From positions 1 through 34,809 of the forward strand of contig CAZUJF010000050.1 of assembly GCA_964619955.1 (NCBI GenBank): a stretch of 34,809 nucleotides of DNA, in the 5' to 3' direction. Position 1 is the stretch's first letter. Every line of letters begins with the position of its first letter. Source of the stretch: JACQFK01 sp964619955 (GTDB taxonomy: Bacteria > Planctomycetota > MHYJ01 > JACPRB01). The notes under the pieces are model-generated. The model was not told where the DNA came from, did not search any database, and worked only from the letters and a program-made list of their open reading frames with translations. Positions 1-10,556 of this stretch are shown here, one piece after another. Position numbers and translations under genes: made by a program.

Positions 1-3120
<3,120 letters not shown>

Positions 3121-3171
3121 GAAGCCTCCAAAAGGGTAGAAGCCGGGACCGACGACGCGGGACGAGACGAA

Positions 3172-3591
3172 CTACTTGATCTCGACCTCGGCGCCGGCCT
3201 CCTTGAGCTTCTTCGCGAGCGTTTCGGCCTCATCCTTCGGAATGCCGGCCTTGACCGCCTGGCCGCCCTTGTCGACGAGATCCTTCGCCTCTTTCAGGCC
3301 CAGGCTCGTCGCCTCGCGCACGACCTTGATGACGTTGATCTTGTTCGCGCCGGAGCTCTTGAGGACGACGTCGAACGTCGTCTTCGCCTCGGCCGCCGCC
3401 GCAGGGGCCGCCGCCGCCGCGACCGCGCCGCCGCCCGACGCCGCCTTGACGCCGAACTTGTCCTCGAGCGCCTTCACGGCGCCGGAGAGCCACAGCACGT
3501 TCTGCTTACCGATGAAATCGGCCAGGAACTCCGTGCGCTCCTGATCCGAAAGTTTGCCCGCCTCGTCGACCAGCCCAGCAACGTTGCCCAT
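3172..3591 (-). CDS. rplL: 50S ribosomal protein L7/L12
   Basis: This is the stalk protein of the large ribosomal subunit, which recruits translation GTPases. The 139 residues have an N-terminal dimerisation region, an Ala/Gly-rich flexible hinge (about residues 51-68) and the conserved C-terminal domain with TTFDVVLKSSGANKINVIK, LGLKEAKDLVDK and a final KLKEAGAEVEIK. I chose the ATG at 3591 because GGAGG lies five bases upstream; an in-frame TTG 12 bases earlier overlaps that Shine-Dalgarno site and is unlikely. It is slightly longer than the usual 120-125 residues, mostly in the N-terminal domain and hinge. It lies 45 bases after rplJ and 51 bases before rpoB. Confidence 0.97.
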   Translation of the reverse strand: MGNVAGLVDEAGKLSDQERTEFLADFIGKQNVLWLSGAVKALEDKFGVKAASGGGAVAAAAAPAAAAEAKTTFDVVLKSSGANKINVIKVVREATSLGLKEAKDLVDKGGQAVKAGIPKDEAETLAKKLKEAGAEVEIK

Positions 3592-3636
3592 GATCGCCTC
3601 CAAATATCCGAAATACCCGAATCAACCCGTAAAGAA

Positions 3637-4152
3637 CTACTTCGCCTCCCGATCGGCGACGGCCTTGACCGTGCCCACGAACTTCCTCGGAATCTCGTTG
3701 AGCGTCGAGACGAACTTCTGCGTCACCGCGTTCATCGTGCCCAGCAGGGTGGAGAGCAGCTCCTCCCGGCCCGGCAGCTTCGACAGCATCACGATCGACG
3801 CCAGATCCATCTCCCGGCCCTCGATGAAGGCCGCCTTCAGGACCGGCTTCTGGTGCTTCTCGCGGTACGCGACCAGCTTCTTCGCGATCGCCAGCGGGTC
3901 CGACCCGAAGATCAGCGCGCTCATGCCGCTGAGGTGCTTGTCGAACGTGGTGCAGCCCAGCTTCTTCAGGGCGTGCAACGCCACCGAATTCTTGACGAGG
4001 CGCATCTTCGCCTTGCCCTCGCGGAGCGTGGCCCGGAGCTCGGTGCCCTGAAGCCCCGTCATGCCCTGGGCGTCCACGAGCACCATGTTGGCCTGGCCCT
4101 TGATCTTCTCGGCCAGCTCGTCGACCATCTTCCGGCGCAATACTTTCGACAT
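3637..4152 (-). CDS. rplJ: 50S ribosomal protein L10
   Basis: L10 forms the base of the ribosomal stalk and binds L7/L12 dimers through its C-terminal helix. The 171-residue protein begins MSKVLRRKMVDELAEKIKG and contains the family-typical MTGLQGTELRATLREGKAKM and VKNSVALHALKKLG segments. GGAG lies seven bases before the ATG at 4152. The gap to rplA is only nine bases, which leaves no room for the L10-binding leader RNA often found ahead of rplJ in other bacteria. Any L10 autoregulation here would have to act elsewhere in the operon. Confidence 0.97.
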   Translation of the reverse strand: MSKVLRRKMVDELAEKIKGQANMVLVDAQGMTGLQGTELRATLREGKAKMRLVKNSVALHALKKLGCTTFDKHLSGMSALIFGSDPLAIAKKLVAYREKHQKPVLKAAFIEGREMDLASIVMLSKLPGREELLSTLLGTMNAVTQKFVSTLNEIPRKFVGTVKAVADREAK

Positions 4153-4161
4153 GTCAGTCTC

Positions 4162-4851
4162 CTAAGCCTGGACCGCCAGCTTCACGCCGGGGCCCATCGA
4201 GGGCGAGATCGTCGCCGACGTGATGAAGGTCCCTTTCACCGTCGCGGGCCGAACCGAGTTGATGTGCTCGATGAAGGCCTCCACGTTGGCGCGCAGATCG
4301 TCCTCGGTGAAGGACAGCTTCCCGATCGCGGCCTGAACGTTCCCCGCGGGGTCGTTGCGATACTCGATCTTGCCGGCCTTGAACTCGCGCACGGCCGTCT
4401 TGACGTCGTCCGTCACGGTGCCGTTCTTCGGCGAGGGCATGAGCCCCTTGGGGCCCAGCACCTTGCCGAGCTTCGAGATCACGCGCATCGTCCGGGGCAT
4501 CGCGATCGCGACGTCGAAGTCCATCCAGCCGCCCTCGATGCGCTTGGCCAGGTCGTCCATGCCCACCGCGTCCGCACCCAGCTCGGCCGCCGCGCGGCCC
4601 TCGTCGCCGTCCGCGAACACGACCACGCGGCGGGACTTGCCGATGCCCTTGGGCAGCGACACCGAGCCGCGGATCGACTGTTCGCTCCTCTTGGGATCGA
4701 TCGAGAGGTGCACCGCGATGTCCAGGGACTGGTCCAGCTTCTTCGTGGTCGCCATCGACTTCACGAGCTTGACCGCCTCCGCCACCGCGTACTTCTTCTG
4801 CAGATCGATCTTCGCGGCGTCCGCCGCGTAACGCTTGCTTCTCTTGCGCAT
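4162..4851 (-). CDS. rplA: 50S ribosomal protein L1
   Basis: L1 forms the mobile L1 stalk at the E-site and in many bacteria is a translational repressor of its own operon. The 229-residue protein has the expected length. It begins MRKRSKRYAADAAKIDLQKK and contains DIAVHLSIDPKRSEQSIRG, the PKGIGKSRRVVVFADG segment, MPRTMRVISKLGKVLGPKG and, near the end, the SVRPATVKGTF segment typical of L1. The Shine-Dalgarno site GAGGGG lies within the last codons of rplK, and the gap is three bases, suggesting translational coupling with rplK. Confidence 0.98.
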   Translation of the reverse strand: MRKRSKRYAADAAKIDLQKKYAVAEAVKLVKSMATTKKLDQSLDIAVHLSIDPKRSEQSIRGSVSLPKGIGKSRRVVVFADGDEGRAAAELGADAVGMDDLAKRIEGGWMDFDVAIAMPRTMRVISKLGKVLGPKGLMPSPKNGTVTDDVKTAVREFKAGKIEYRNDPAGNVQAAIGKLSFTEDDLRANVEAFIEHINSVRPATVKGTFITSATISPSMGPGVKLAVQA

Positions 4852-4854
4852 GCC

Positions 4855-5289
4855 CTACCCCTCGACCTTGATGCCCATGTTGCGGGCGGTCCCCTCGATG
4901 CAGCGGATGGCCGTCTCCATCGACGAGGCGTTCATGTCCTTGATCTTCAGCTTCGCGATCTCCTCGAGATGCTTGCGCGTGACCGTCCCCACCTTCTCCT
5001 TGTTGGGGGCGCCCGCGCCCTTCACGCAGTTCGCGAACTTCTTCAGCAGCACGCTCGCGGGAGGCGTCTTGTACGCCAGCTCGAACGTGCGGTCCTTGAA
5101 CACCGTCACGATGCACGGGATGATCAGCCCCTGATCCTTCCGCGTGGCGTCGTTGAAGCGCTTCACGAACTCGCCGATGTTCACGCCGTGCTGGCCGAGC
5201 GCAGGACCGACCGGCGGCGCGGGCGTGGCCGCCCCGCCGGGGCACTGCAGCTTGACCTTGGCCATCACTTCTTTTTTGGGAGGCGCCAT
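4855..5289 (-). CDS. rplK: 50S ribosomal protein L11
   Basis: L11 is part of the GTPase-associated centre of the 50S subunit. The 144-residue sequence has the N-terminal domain with PGGAATPAPPVGPALGQHGV and VNIGEFVKRFNDATR, then the rRNA-binding C-terminal domain with GTVTRKHLEEIAKLKIKDMN and EGTARNMGIKVEG. I chose the start at 5289 because GGAG lies seven bases before it. A second ATG eight codons in has only a weak purine tract, although it would give the more usual L11 start MAKVKLQ. It lies 17 bases after nusG. Confidence 0.97.
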   Translation of the reverse strand: MAPPKKEVMAKVKLQCPGGAATPAPPVGPALGQHGVNIGEFVKRFNDATRKDQGLIIPCIVTVFKDRTFELAYKTPPASVLLKKFANCVKGAGAPNKEKVGTVTRKHLEEIAKLKIKDMNASSMETAIRCIEGTARNMGIKVEG

Positions 5290-5306
5290 GGCTCAACTCC
5301 GTTGGA

Positions 5307-5903
5307 TCAGACCTTTTCGACCTGCCAGTACTCCAGTTCAACCCGGGTCGCGCGGCCGAAGATGGTGATGGTGATCCCCACGAGCCCCTTGTGCTCGTTG
5401 ATCTCCTCCACCACCCCGTCGAAGTTCTCGAAGGCGCCCTCTTTCACCCGGACGGTGTCGCCCTTCTGGAAATCGATCTTGATCTTGGGCTTGTCCTCTT
5501 CCACGTCCGTCTGGTCGAGGAGCATCTTGTTGACCTCGTGCTCCGCCATCGGAATGGGCTCCTTCAGCCCCAGGAAGTCCCCGATGCCCGGCGTCTCGCG
5601 CACGAGAAACCAGGCGTCCTTGTCCTGGAGCATCTGGATCATGATGTAGCCGGGATAAAGCTTCTTCTCGCGGATCGTCTTGCGGCCGCTCCGGATCTCC
5701 GTGACCTTCTCCGTGGGGACCACGACCTGGAGGATCTTCTTCTCCAGCCCCGCCGCCTTCACCCGCCGCAGGAGACCCTCGCGGACGGTCTCCTCCCGGT
5801 TGCTCTGGACGCGGACCACGTACCAGCGCGAATTCGCGTCGGCGGTGGATTGGGCCGCCTCCGGTGAGGCCCCGCCCTGCGTGACGTTCTGCTCGTCGGC
5901 CAT
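5307..5903 (-). CDS. nusG: Transcription termination/antitermination protein NusG
   Basis: NusG binds RNA polymerase at the clamp and links transcription to Rho or the ribosome. The 198 residues have a charged leader of about 25 residues, the NGN domain (about 26-120, RWYVVRVQSNREE to WFLVRETPGIGDF) and a C-terminal KOW domain (about 145-198, FQKGDTVRVKEGAFENFDG onward). The run KLYPGYIMIQM and the RETPGIGDFLG segment resemble planctomycete NusG as I recall it. The ATG at 5903 directly abuts the secE stop codon. I see no strong Shine-Dalgarno site, so coupling to secE translation is likely. Confidence 0.96.
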   Translation of the reverse strand: MADEQNVTQGGASPEAAQSTADANSRWYVVRVQSNREETVREGLLRRVKAAGLEKKILQVVVPTEKVTEIRSGRKTIREKKLYPGYIMIQMLQDKDAWFLVRETPGIGDFLGLKEPIPMAEHEVNKMLLDQTDVEEDKPKIKIDFQKGDTVRVKEGAFENFDGVVEEINEHKGLVGITITIFGRATRVELEYWQVEKV

Positions 5904-6623
5904 TTAGAATCCGATCCCCGAATTGCGCATCAGCCAGCTCAGGCCCTGGTCCACGAAGTAGAGGAACGCGGAAACCACCGCCACCACGAGCACCACCACC
6001 AGGGACGACCCGAGGTATTCCTTCCGCGCCGGCCATGAAACCTTCTTGATCTCGCCTTCGGTTTCGATCAGGAAATCGGTCCACCCCTCCCGGTTCAGGA
6101 GCAGGTGCACGCCCAGCATCACCGTCGCGAAGGTCGCCGCCGCCGGGAACAGCACCGGCTTCAGGGAAAGCGCCTTGCCGAAAATCATCAGCGGCGCGGT
6201 CAGGTTGCCCCACCACGAACTCGAGGCCGGAGGCACCATGTACAGCGAATACGCCCCGAAGAGCGCCATCGCCCCGATCCCGACATAGGCCGAGAAGCGG
6301 ACCTTCCCGCCCTGTCCGGGCTTCGTCAGGGCCAGCCTCGGCGCCACCATCTTCATCAAACCCACGATCATCGCCACCCCGAGCGCAAGCCCGACCCCCA
6401 GGCCGCCGGCGCTCGCCCCCACCTGCCCCGAAGGGCTCAGGCGGAGCGACGGCTCCCCCAGCCACTTCGCGAAGGACAGGAGGAACGCGGCCGAGAGGCC
6501 CCAGCACAGCCCCGACAGCACGACCAGGAGGAGGGCGCCCTTGCGGACTCCGTCCCCGGGCCGCGCCGCCGTCCCCGGCGCCGCAGCTTCTGCAACCTTC
6601 TTCTCGTCCACGATCTCGGGCAT
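5904..6623 (-). CDS. secE: Preprotein translocase subunit SecE with long N-terminal membrane extension
   Basis: SecE clamps SecY in the inner-membrane protein translocon. The essential SecE module is the last 60 residues: the amphipathic segment FLIETEGEIKKVSWPARKEY (185-204) followed by the transmembrane helix at 207-230. Before it lie about 180 extra residues with four likely membrane segments (about 29-52, 70-93, 109-130 and 153-176), giving five in all. Most bacteria have one to three. As I recall, long multi-spanning SecE proteins are typical of planctomycetes. The start at 6623 has GAGGA just upstream. It follows tRNA-Trp by 28 bases and abuts nusG. The function of the extension is unknown. 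Confidence 0.93.
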   Translation of the reverse strand: MPEIVDEKKVAEAAAPGTAARPGDGVRKGALLLVVLSGLCWGLSAAFLLSFAKWLGEPSLRLSPSGQVGASAGGLGVGLALGVAMIVGLMKMVAPRLALTKPGQGGKVRFSAYVGIGAMALFGAYSLYMVPPASSSWWGNLTAPLMIFGKALSLKPVLFPAAATFATVMLGVHLLLNREGWTDFLIETEGEIKKVSWPARKEYLGSSLVVVLVVAVVSAFLYFVDQGLSWLMRNSGIGF

Positions 6624-6651
6624 CCGATCCTCTAAATCTCCCCGCGCGGGA

Positions 6652-6727
6652 TGGCAGGGCGGGGGGGAGTCGAACCCCCAACCCCCGGTTTTGGAAACCG
6701 GTAGTCTGCCAATTGACCTACCGCCCT
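6652..6727 (-). tRNA. tRNA-Trp (anticodon CCA)
   Basis: This is a 76-base tRNA. The acceptor AGGGCGG pairs with CCGCCCT, the discriminator is G and the 3' CCA is encoded. The anticodon loop TTCCAAA sits in a CCGGT/ACCGG stem, giving anticodon CCA for tryptophan. The T loop has GGTTCGACTCC. It lies between rpmG and secE inside the operon, so the mRNA must be cut here to release the tRNA. Confidence 0.97.
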
Positions 6728-6758
6728 CCGCCGTAATCCCGGAGACAGGGAGCCTGCG

Positions 6759-6911
6759 CTACTTCTTCTTCTCCTTGTGAACAACCCGCTTGCGGCACTT
6801 CGGGCAGAACTTCTTCAGCTCCAGCTTGGCCTGGGCCTTGCTGTCCTTGGTGGTGCGGTAGTACCTCGTACTGCAATCGCCGCACTCGAGGAAAATCCAG
6901 TCGCGAGGCAT
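6759..6911 (-). CDS. rpmG: 50S ribosomal protein L33
   Basis: This small large-subunit protein has 50 residues, MPRDWIFLECGDCSTRYY to HKEKKK. It has a CxxC pair at residues 10-13 and another at 36-39 (CPKC), so it is the zinc-binding form of L33. The tail is Lys/Arg-rich, as expected for rRNA contact. The start at 6911 follows a weak AAGGGTG Shine-Dalgarno-like sequence. It sits between tuf and tRNA-Trp, the usual position for rpmG next to secE-nusG in many bacteria. Confidence 0.96.
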   Translation of the reverse strand: MPRDWIFLECGDCSTRYYRTTKDSKAQAKLELKKFCPKCRKRVVHKEKKK

Positions 6912-6949
6912 CGTTCACCCTTGAAGAAGTCGTTCCCGCCCTGATCCCG

Positions 6950-8155
<1,206 letters not shown>

Positions 8156-8218
8156 GGTCGGGTCTCCCTCCTGTTTCTTGCTTCCGTCGACTCTATGTCA
8201 GGATCCGTACGATTCCAC

Positions 8219-8293
8219 TGGAGCTGGGGACGGGATTTGAACCCGCGACCTCGTCCTTACCAAGGACGTGCTCCACCACTGAGCTACCCCAGC
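8219..8293 (-). tRNA. tRNA-Thr (anticodon GGT)
   Basis: This is a 75-base tRNA. The acceptor GCTGGGG pairs with CCCCAGC, the discriminator is T and CCA is encoded. The anticodon loop TTGGTAA is flanked by CGTCC/GGACG, giving GGT (threonine, ACC codon family). The T arm has GCGGGTTCAAATCCCGT. It is the last tRNA before tuf, as thrT is before tufB in E. coli. Confidence 0.97.
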
Positions 8294-8393
8294 AGACAAC
8301 AATAAAGCGACCGCTGTTCCCTCGAAAATCGCTCTGAGTATTCGCTGCTGAGGATACGCAGGGGGACACAACAGTCCCTGATTAAGCCCGGGG

Positions 8394-8421
8394 ATTGTAG
8401 CAATCGACATGCCAGAATCAA
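8394..8421 (-). promoter_or_regulatory. Predicted sigma-70-type promoter for tRNA-Thr(GGT)-tuf
   Basis: On the minus strand, TTGATT (8416-8421) and TACAAT (8394-8399) are separated by 16 bases, a good match to the housekeeping consensus. It lies in the 195-base gap between tRNA-Gly and tRNA-Thr(GGT), so it could supply extra transcription of tuf and the genes below. The predicted leader to the tRNA is about 90 bases and contains a possible small hairpin (CAGGGAC pairing with GTCCC). Confidence 0.65.
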
Positions 8422-8488
8422 GCAAAATCACGCCGTTTTGCGCCGATTTTTGGGGCCGTGCCGGGCCCCCGTCGGGCGTTCCGGAGAC

Positions 8489-8563
8489 TGGAGCGGGGGA
8501 CGGGGTTCGAACCCGCGACAACCAGTTTGGAAAACTGGTGTTCTACCACTGAACTACCCCCGC
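8489..8563 (-). tRNA. tRNA-Gly (anticodon TCC)
   Basis: This is a 75-base tRNA. The acceptor GCGGGGG pairs with CCCCCGC and CCA is encoded. The anticodon loop TTTCCAA between CCAGT and ACTGG gives TCC for glycine (GGA). The D arm has GTTCAGTGGTAGAAC and the T arm has GCGGGTTCGAACCCCGT. It is third in the four-tRNA cluster. Confidence 0.97.
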
Positions 8564-8608
8564 TGGATGCCTGTTTCCGGAAGTCGCCCTCCCCCGCCGG
8601 GAAGGGAA

Positions 8609-8694
8609 TGGTGGGCTGGGAGGGATTTGAACCCCCGAAGGCCGAAGCCAACAGATTTACAGTCTGCCCCCTTTGGCCACTTGGGTACCAGCCC
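8609..8694 (-). tRNA. tRNA-Tyr (anticodon GTA)
   Basis: This is an 86-base class II tRNA with a long variable arm, as expected for bacterial tRNA-Tyr. The acceptor GGGCTGG pairs with CCAGCCC, the discriminator is A and CCA is encoded. The anticodon loop CTGTAAA between CAGA and TCTG gives GTA for tyrosine. The variable arm includes GGCTTCGGCC. Confidence 0.97.
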
Positions 8695-8738
8695 GTGATT
8701 GCCGCTGCTCTCGGGCGCGGGGCCCGCGATCCGGCGCT

Positions 8739-8813
8739 TGGAGCTGGCGGTCGGACTTGCACCGACAACCGCCTGTTTACAAAACAGGTGCTCTACTATT
8801 GAGCTACGCCAGC
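8739..8813 (-). tRNA. tRNA-Thr (anticodon TGT)
   Basis: This is a 75-base tRNA. The acceptor GCTGGCG pairs with CGCCAGC and CCA is encoded. The anticodon loop TTTGTAA between CCTGT and ACAGG gives TGT for threonine (ACA). It is the promoter-proximal gene of the cluster; the order Thr-Tyr-Gly-Thr-tuf with these anticodons equals the E. coli thrU-tyrU-glyT-thrT-tufB order. Confidence 0.97.
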
Positions 8814-8823
8814 AGTGCGGGGG

Positions 8824-8852
8824 ATTCTAGGGACGCCCCAAAGCACGGTCAA
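8824..8852 (-). promoter_or_regulatory. Predicted sigma-70-type promoter of the tRNA-tuf-secE-rpl-rpoB operon
   Basis: On the minus strand, TTGACC (8847-8852) and TAGAAT (8824-8829) are separated by exactly 17 bases. The -10 box ends 10 bases before the first base of tRNA-Thr(TGT), so the primary transcript would have only a very short 5' leader. This is one of the two strongest promoters by sequence in the window and fits a highly expressed stable-RNA and ribosomal operon. Confidence 0.8.
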
Positions 8853-8890
8853 GCGATAATCGCGGGCCTCCCCCGCGCCGATTCCATGGA

Positions 8891-8910
8891 GCAGGTCGAC
8901 GATGACCTGC
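8891..8910. promoter_or_regulatory. Operator-like inverted repeat
   Basis: GCAGGTC (8891-8897) and GACCTGC (8904-8910) form a perfect seven-base inverted repeat with a six-base spacer. The right arm overlaps the predicted -35 box (8902-8907) of the gene starting at 8945. A third half-site, GACCTG, lies at 8936-8941 near the predicted transcription start. This layout suits a dimeric repressor site; which regulator would bind is unknown. Confidence 0.4.
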
Positions 8911-8930
8911 GTCCAAGAGTACGGTATGAT
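8902..8930 (+). promoter_or_regulatory. Predicted promoter for the gene at 8945
   Basis: ATGACC (8902-8907) and TATGAT (8925-8930) are spaced by 17 bases. The -10 box ends 14 bases before the ATG at 8945, so the leader would be only about eight bases with no Shine-Dalgarno site inside it. Confidence 0.5.
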
Positions 8931-8944
8931 AGGATGACCTGAAG

Positions 8945-10495
8945 ATGAGCGGGATGCGATCCTACGGCTTCGGCGGCAAATTCATGTTCGCCGCCTTCCT
9001 CGCGCTGGTGCTCGGATACGTCTGGGCCTGCGTCGAGGCGGGCCGCAATCCGCTCGCGATCGTCTCGCTCTTCGCGTCGAAGGAACCCGAGGCCCCGCCC
9101 GCCCCGAAGAAGGATCCCGTCCGCCCCGCCCCGGCCCCCGCGCCGGCGAAAGCCCCCGCCCCTCCGAAACCCGAACCCGTCGCGGTCGCGCGCCCCGCGC
9201 CGACCCCCGCGCCCGCGCCCTCCCTCCGAACCTTCAGCGCCGTCGAGATGGGCCTGATCTTCTCCGAGATCCAGGACCACCTCGATCGCGGCGAGATCTT
9301 CAAGGCCCGCGAGAAGGTCCAGAACACCAGCCGCCTCATGATCCCCGCCGAACACCTGCCGAAATTCACGGACTCCGAGGCGCGCGTGATGAAGTATCAC
9401 CAGCTCCTCCAGGAGACCACCAAGGGCGGGACCGTCGCCATGCCGCCCATGACCCGGATCCTCATCAAGGACGGCGGCCGCCTCGTCGTCAAGCCGCTCC
9501 GCGAAGACGCGGACTCGATCTTCTACGAAACCCTCACCGGCATCCGCTCGAGGATCCAGAAATCCCGCTGCGAGGAGATCAAGCCCCTCGACGCGCTCTA
9601 CGCCCGGGTCGAGGTCAACCTCGAACTCAAGAAGCAGGCCGAGTACAAGAACCTGCTCCTCGAGCAGGAGATCGGCAAGCCCTTCACCGTGAAGGACAAG
9701 CCCGGCCGCAACAGCGCCACGGGCCTGCAGATCTTCGACCTCGCCGACTTCGCCGCCCGCAACGGCGCCAACGACAAGCTCATCCCCCTCTTCGACGAGG
9801 GGCTCAAACGGGACCCCGGCCTCTTCGGCACCGTGCACGAGGCGAAGGCCGACCGCATGGTCGACGTGCTCATCTACTTCCTCAGCATCAACTCCTCCAG
9901 CGACGCCGGGAAGACCCTCGAACTCCTGAACGAACGCTACGCCGACACCCGCGCGTTCAGGGAGCGCGTCGCCGCGGACGCGGACATCAAGGCCGCCATC
10001 GCCGGGACCTCGGCCCGCACGACGGAGCCGCTCGCCGTCGCGGCGCCCCGTCCCGCGGCGCCCGCGCCCGCCCCCCCGGCTCCGGGCACGCCGGCGCCCC
10101 CGGTCCCCGCGCCCGCCCCGGACGCGCCCCGCCCCGTGCCCGTCGAGATCGAGCGGTCCGCCGCACCGCCCCGCAACGCCGAGCCCAATGCGGTCGCCCT
10201 CCCCGAAGGCACCTCCGCGAAGATCTCCGACCTCGTCGCCAAGGGCGACCGCTACTTCTCCGAGGCCATGGAGCACCTCCGCATGTCCGACCCCACGATC
10301 AACCCCGACGGCTGGTCCACGGAGAACAAGAAGGCCCTCGAGCTCTTCATGAAGGCCAACACCGAAGGCTACCTGCCCGCCCAGGACTCCTACAGCGCCG
10401 CGGCCGCGATCCCCCAGCAGGTCCTCAACCGCGTCCGCGAGACGACCATGCGCTCCTCCCTCTGCCGCAAGCGCAGCGTCAGCACCCGGCGCTGA
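8945..10495 (+). CDS. Unrecognised membrane-anchored Pro/Ala-rich protein
   Basis: I do not recognise a family. The 516 residues start with a short N-terminus and one hydrophobic segment (about residues 12-32, FMFAAFLALVLGYVWACV), likely a signal anchor or uncleaved signal. Two low-complexity Pro/Ala linkers follow (about 48-95 and 365-405). Between them is a mostly soluble region of about 260 residues that looks helical, including FSEIQDHLDRGEIFKAREKV and a stretch with KDGGRLVVKPLREDADSIFYE. The C-terminal part (about 425-505) has LVAKGDRYFSEAMEHLRMSD and ALELFMKANTEGYLPAQDSY, which resembles a Sel1/TPR-like helical hairpin. It stands alone, divergent from the tRNA-tuf operon. Its likely place is the inner membrane with a large outer domain; the function is unknown. 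A second ATG three codons in is possible. Confidence 0.8.
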   Translation: MSGMRSYGFGGKFMFAAFLALVLGYVWACVEAGRNPLAIVSLFASKEPEAPPAPKKDPVRPAPAPAPAKAPAPPKPEPVAVARPAPTPAPAPSLRTFSAVEMGLIFSEIQDHLDRGEIFKAREKVQNTSRLMIPAEHLPKFTDSEARVMKYHQLLQETTKGGTVAMPPMTRILIKDGGRLVVKPLREDADSIFYETLTGIRSRIQKSRCEEIKPLDALYARVEVNLELKKQAEYKNLLLEQEIGKPFTVKDKPGRNSATGLQIFDLADFAARNGANDKLIPLFDEGLKRDPGLFGTVHEAKADRMVDVLIYFLSINSSSDAGKTLELLNERYADTRAFRERVAADADIKAAIAGTSARTTEPLAVAAPRPAAPAPAPPAPGTPAPPVPAPAPDAPRPVPVEIERSAAPPRNAEPNAVALPEGTSAKISDLVAKGDRYFSEAMEHLRMSDPTINPDGWSTENKKALELFMKANTEGYLPAQDSYSAAAAIPQQVLNRVRETTMRSSLCRKRSVSTRR

Positions 10496-10528
10496 CGGGG
10501 GCGCTTCCCCCCGCCGCCCCCCCCGGGC

Positions 10529-10534
10529 TATACT
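10529..10534 (+). promoter_or_regulatory. Possible -10 box before the HD-GYP gene
   Basis: TATACT stands out in a C-rich stretch 22 bases before the ATG at 10557, but no -35 match lies 16-18 bases upstream. Transcription from here would start close to the Shine-Dalgarno site GGAGG at 10542-10546. This is a weak prediction. Confidence 0.3.
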
Positions 10535-10556
10535 GGTTCCCGGAGGCGAGAAAGAC

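Noticed and set aside
9090..9225. A short tandem repeat or CRISPR-like array in the Pro/Ala linker
   Set aside because: It is simple Pro/Ala codon redundancy (CCC, GCC, GCG) in frame with the protein, with no spacer pattern.
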